Shown here one piece after another: positions 63,828-64,000 of a stretch of DNA of 64,000 bases. The notes below the pieces were generated by a model that saw only the letters and a program-made list of their open reading frames with translations, was not told the origin of the DNA and did no database searches. The stretch spans positions 62,001 through 126,000 of the forward strand of contig NZ_JAAGWZ010000004.1 of NCBI RefSeq assembly GCF_010686725.1, in the 5' to 3' direction. Each line of letters starts with the position of its first letter. The first letter of the stretch is position 1. A program made the position numbers and the translations under genes. The DNA comes from Galbitalea soli. Its GTDB lineage: Bacteria; Actinomycetota; Actinomycetes; Actinomycetales; Microbacteriaceae.

Positions 63828-64000
63828 CTAGTGACCTGGCTTCGGCGGCTTGGCGCCGCCCTTTCCGTTGCCCTTGCCGGTGCCGGTGCCGGTCGCCCCG
63901 GTGCCGCCGGTGCCGGTCGTCACGCCCGTTCCGTAACCGCCGGTGCCGCCGTATCCGTACCCGGTGCGCAGCGAACCGTAGAAGTAGATCGGCTTCACCG
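63828..64000 (-). CDS. C-terminal end of a Gly/Thr-rich protein, partial
   Basis: The last 56 residues of a minus-strand gene cut by the window edge. They read VKPIYFYGSLRTGYGYGG, then a Gly/Thr repeat tail (GTGGTGATGTGTGKGNGK) ending KPPKPGH. In related genomes a penicillin-binding protein (transglycosylase/transpeptidase) with a low-complexity tail is often found here, but the catalytic part is outside the window, so that identity is only a guess. Confidence 0.6.
   Translation of the reverse strand, partial: VKPIYFYGSLRTGYGYGGTGGYGTGVTTGTGGTGATGTGTGKGNGKGGAKPPKPGH

Overview
The window is a GC-rich (about 70%) actinobacterial chromosome segment, most likely from a member of the Microbacteriaceae. 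This placement is an inference. It rests on many GTG starts, the ffs-dnaX-recR-ask-asd order, an actinobacterial LexA box, -10 elements six bases upstream of start codons, and the style of the sugar-uptake genes. No phage, insertion sequence, integrase or CRISPR array was seen.

Layout. 1-2336: the end of an ABC exporter operon and a cyclase-family hydrolase. 2442-25656: a sugar region for L-arabinose and arabinan. It holds two ChvE/MmsA/MmsB importers, on opposite strands on either side of a LacI regulator and the araB-araD-araA operon, then a Bcr/CflA efflux gene. A second LacI regulator follows, with an operon for an oligosaccharide-binding protein, two permeases, a GH51 arabinofuranosidase and a GH43 arabinanase. 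25813-29429: a PAP2 phosphatase, a saccharopine-dehydrogenase-like protein, a lipoprotein and menC. 29433-33341: a small membrane protein, then an ABC operon led by a small secreted four-cysteine protein. 33396-34585: two truncated divergent genes joined by a deletion. 34615-41566: TfoX-like and DHFR-like proteins, an Frc/Rbs-type sugar importer with its LacI regulator, an unknown protein and an XRE regulator. 41667-44867: an overlapping ADH-MFS-CMD-DUF2255 operon. 45060-55594: tRNA-Ser, pta-ackA, ffs, dnaX, recR, lysC-asd and mqo. 55649-64000: a DUF4012 protein, a LexA-box radical SAM gene, a histidine kinase/pseudokinase/response regulator trio fused to tdk by overlaps, tRNA-Pro, a metallophosphoesterase and the 3' end of a glycine-rich protein.

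How the genes work together. The GH43 enzyme, anchored or secreted, would cut arabinan outside the cell. The CUT1 importer, which lacks its own ATPase, would import arabino-oligosaccharides. GH51 would release L-arabinose inside, and AraA, AraB and AraD would convert it to D-xylulose 5-phosphate. The ChvE-type importers would take up free monosaccharide. Palindromes of the TGTGAACG and ACAACGTTGT types lie at the matching promoters and at the regulators' own promoters, which indicates two LacI-family circuits.

The best candidates for something undescribed are the secreted-peptide/ABC operon (30065-33341) and the kinase/pseudokinase/regulator trio (58789-61862). Also notable are the dispersed palindromic repeat (8001-8342), the deletion scar at about 33740 and the leaderless, LexA-overlapped promoter at 57492-57527.
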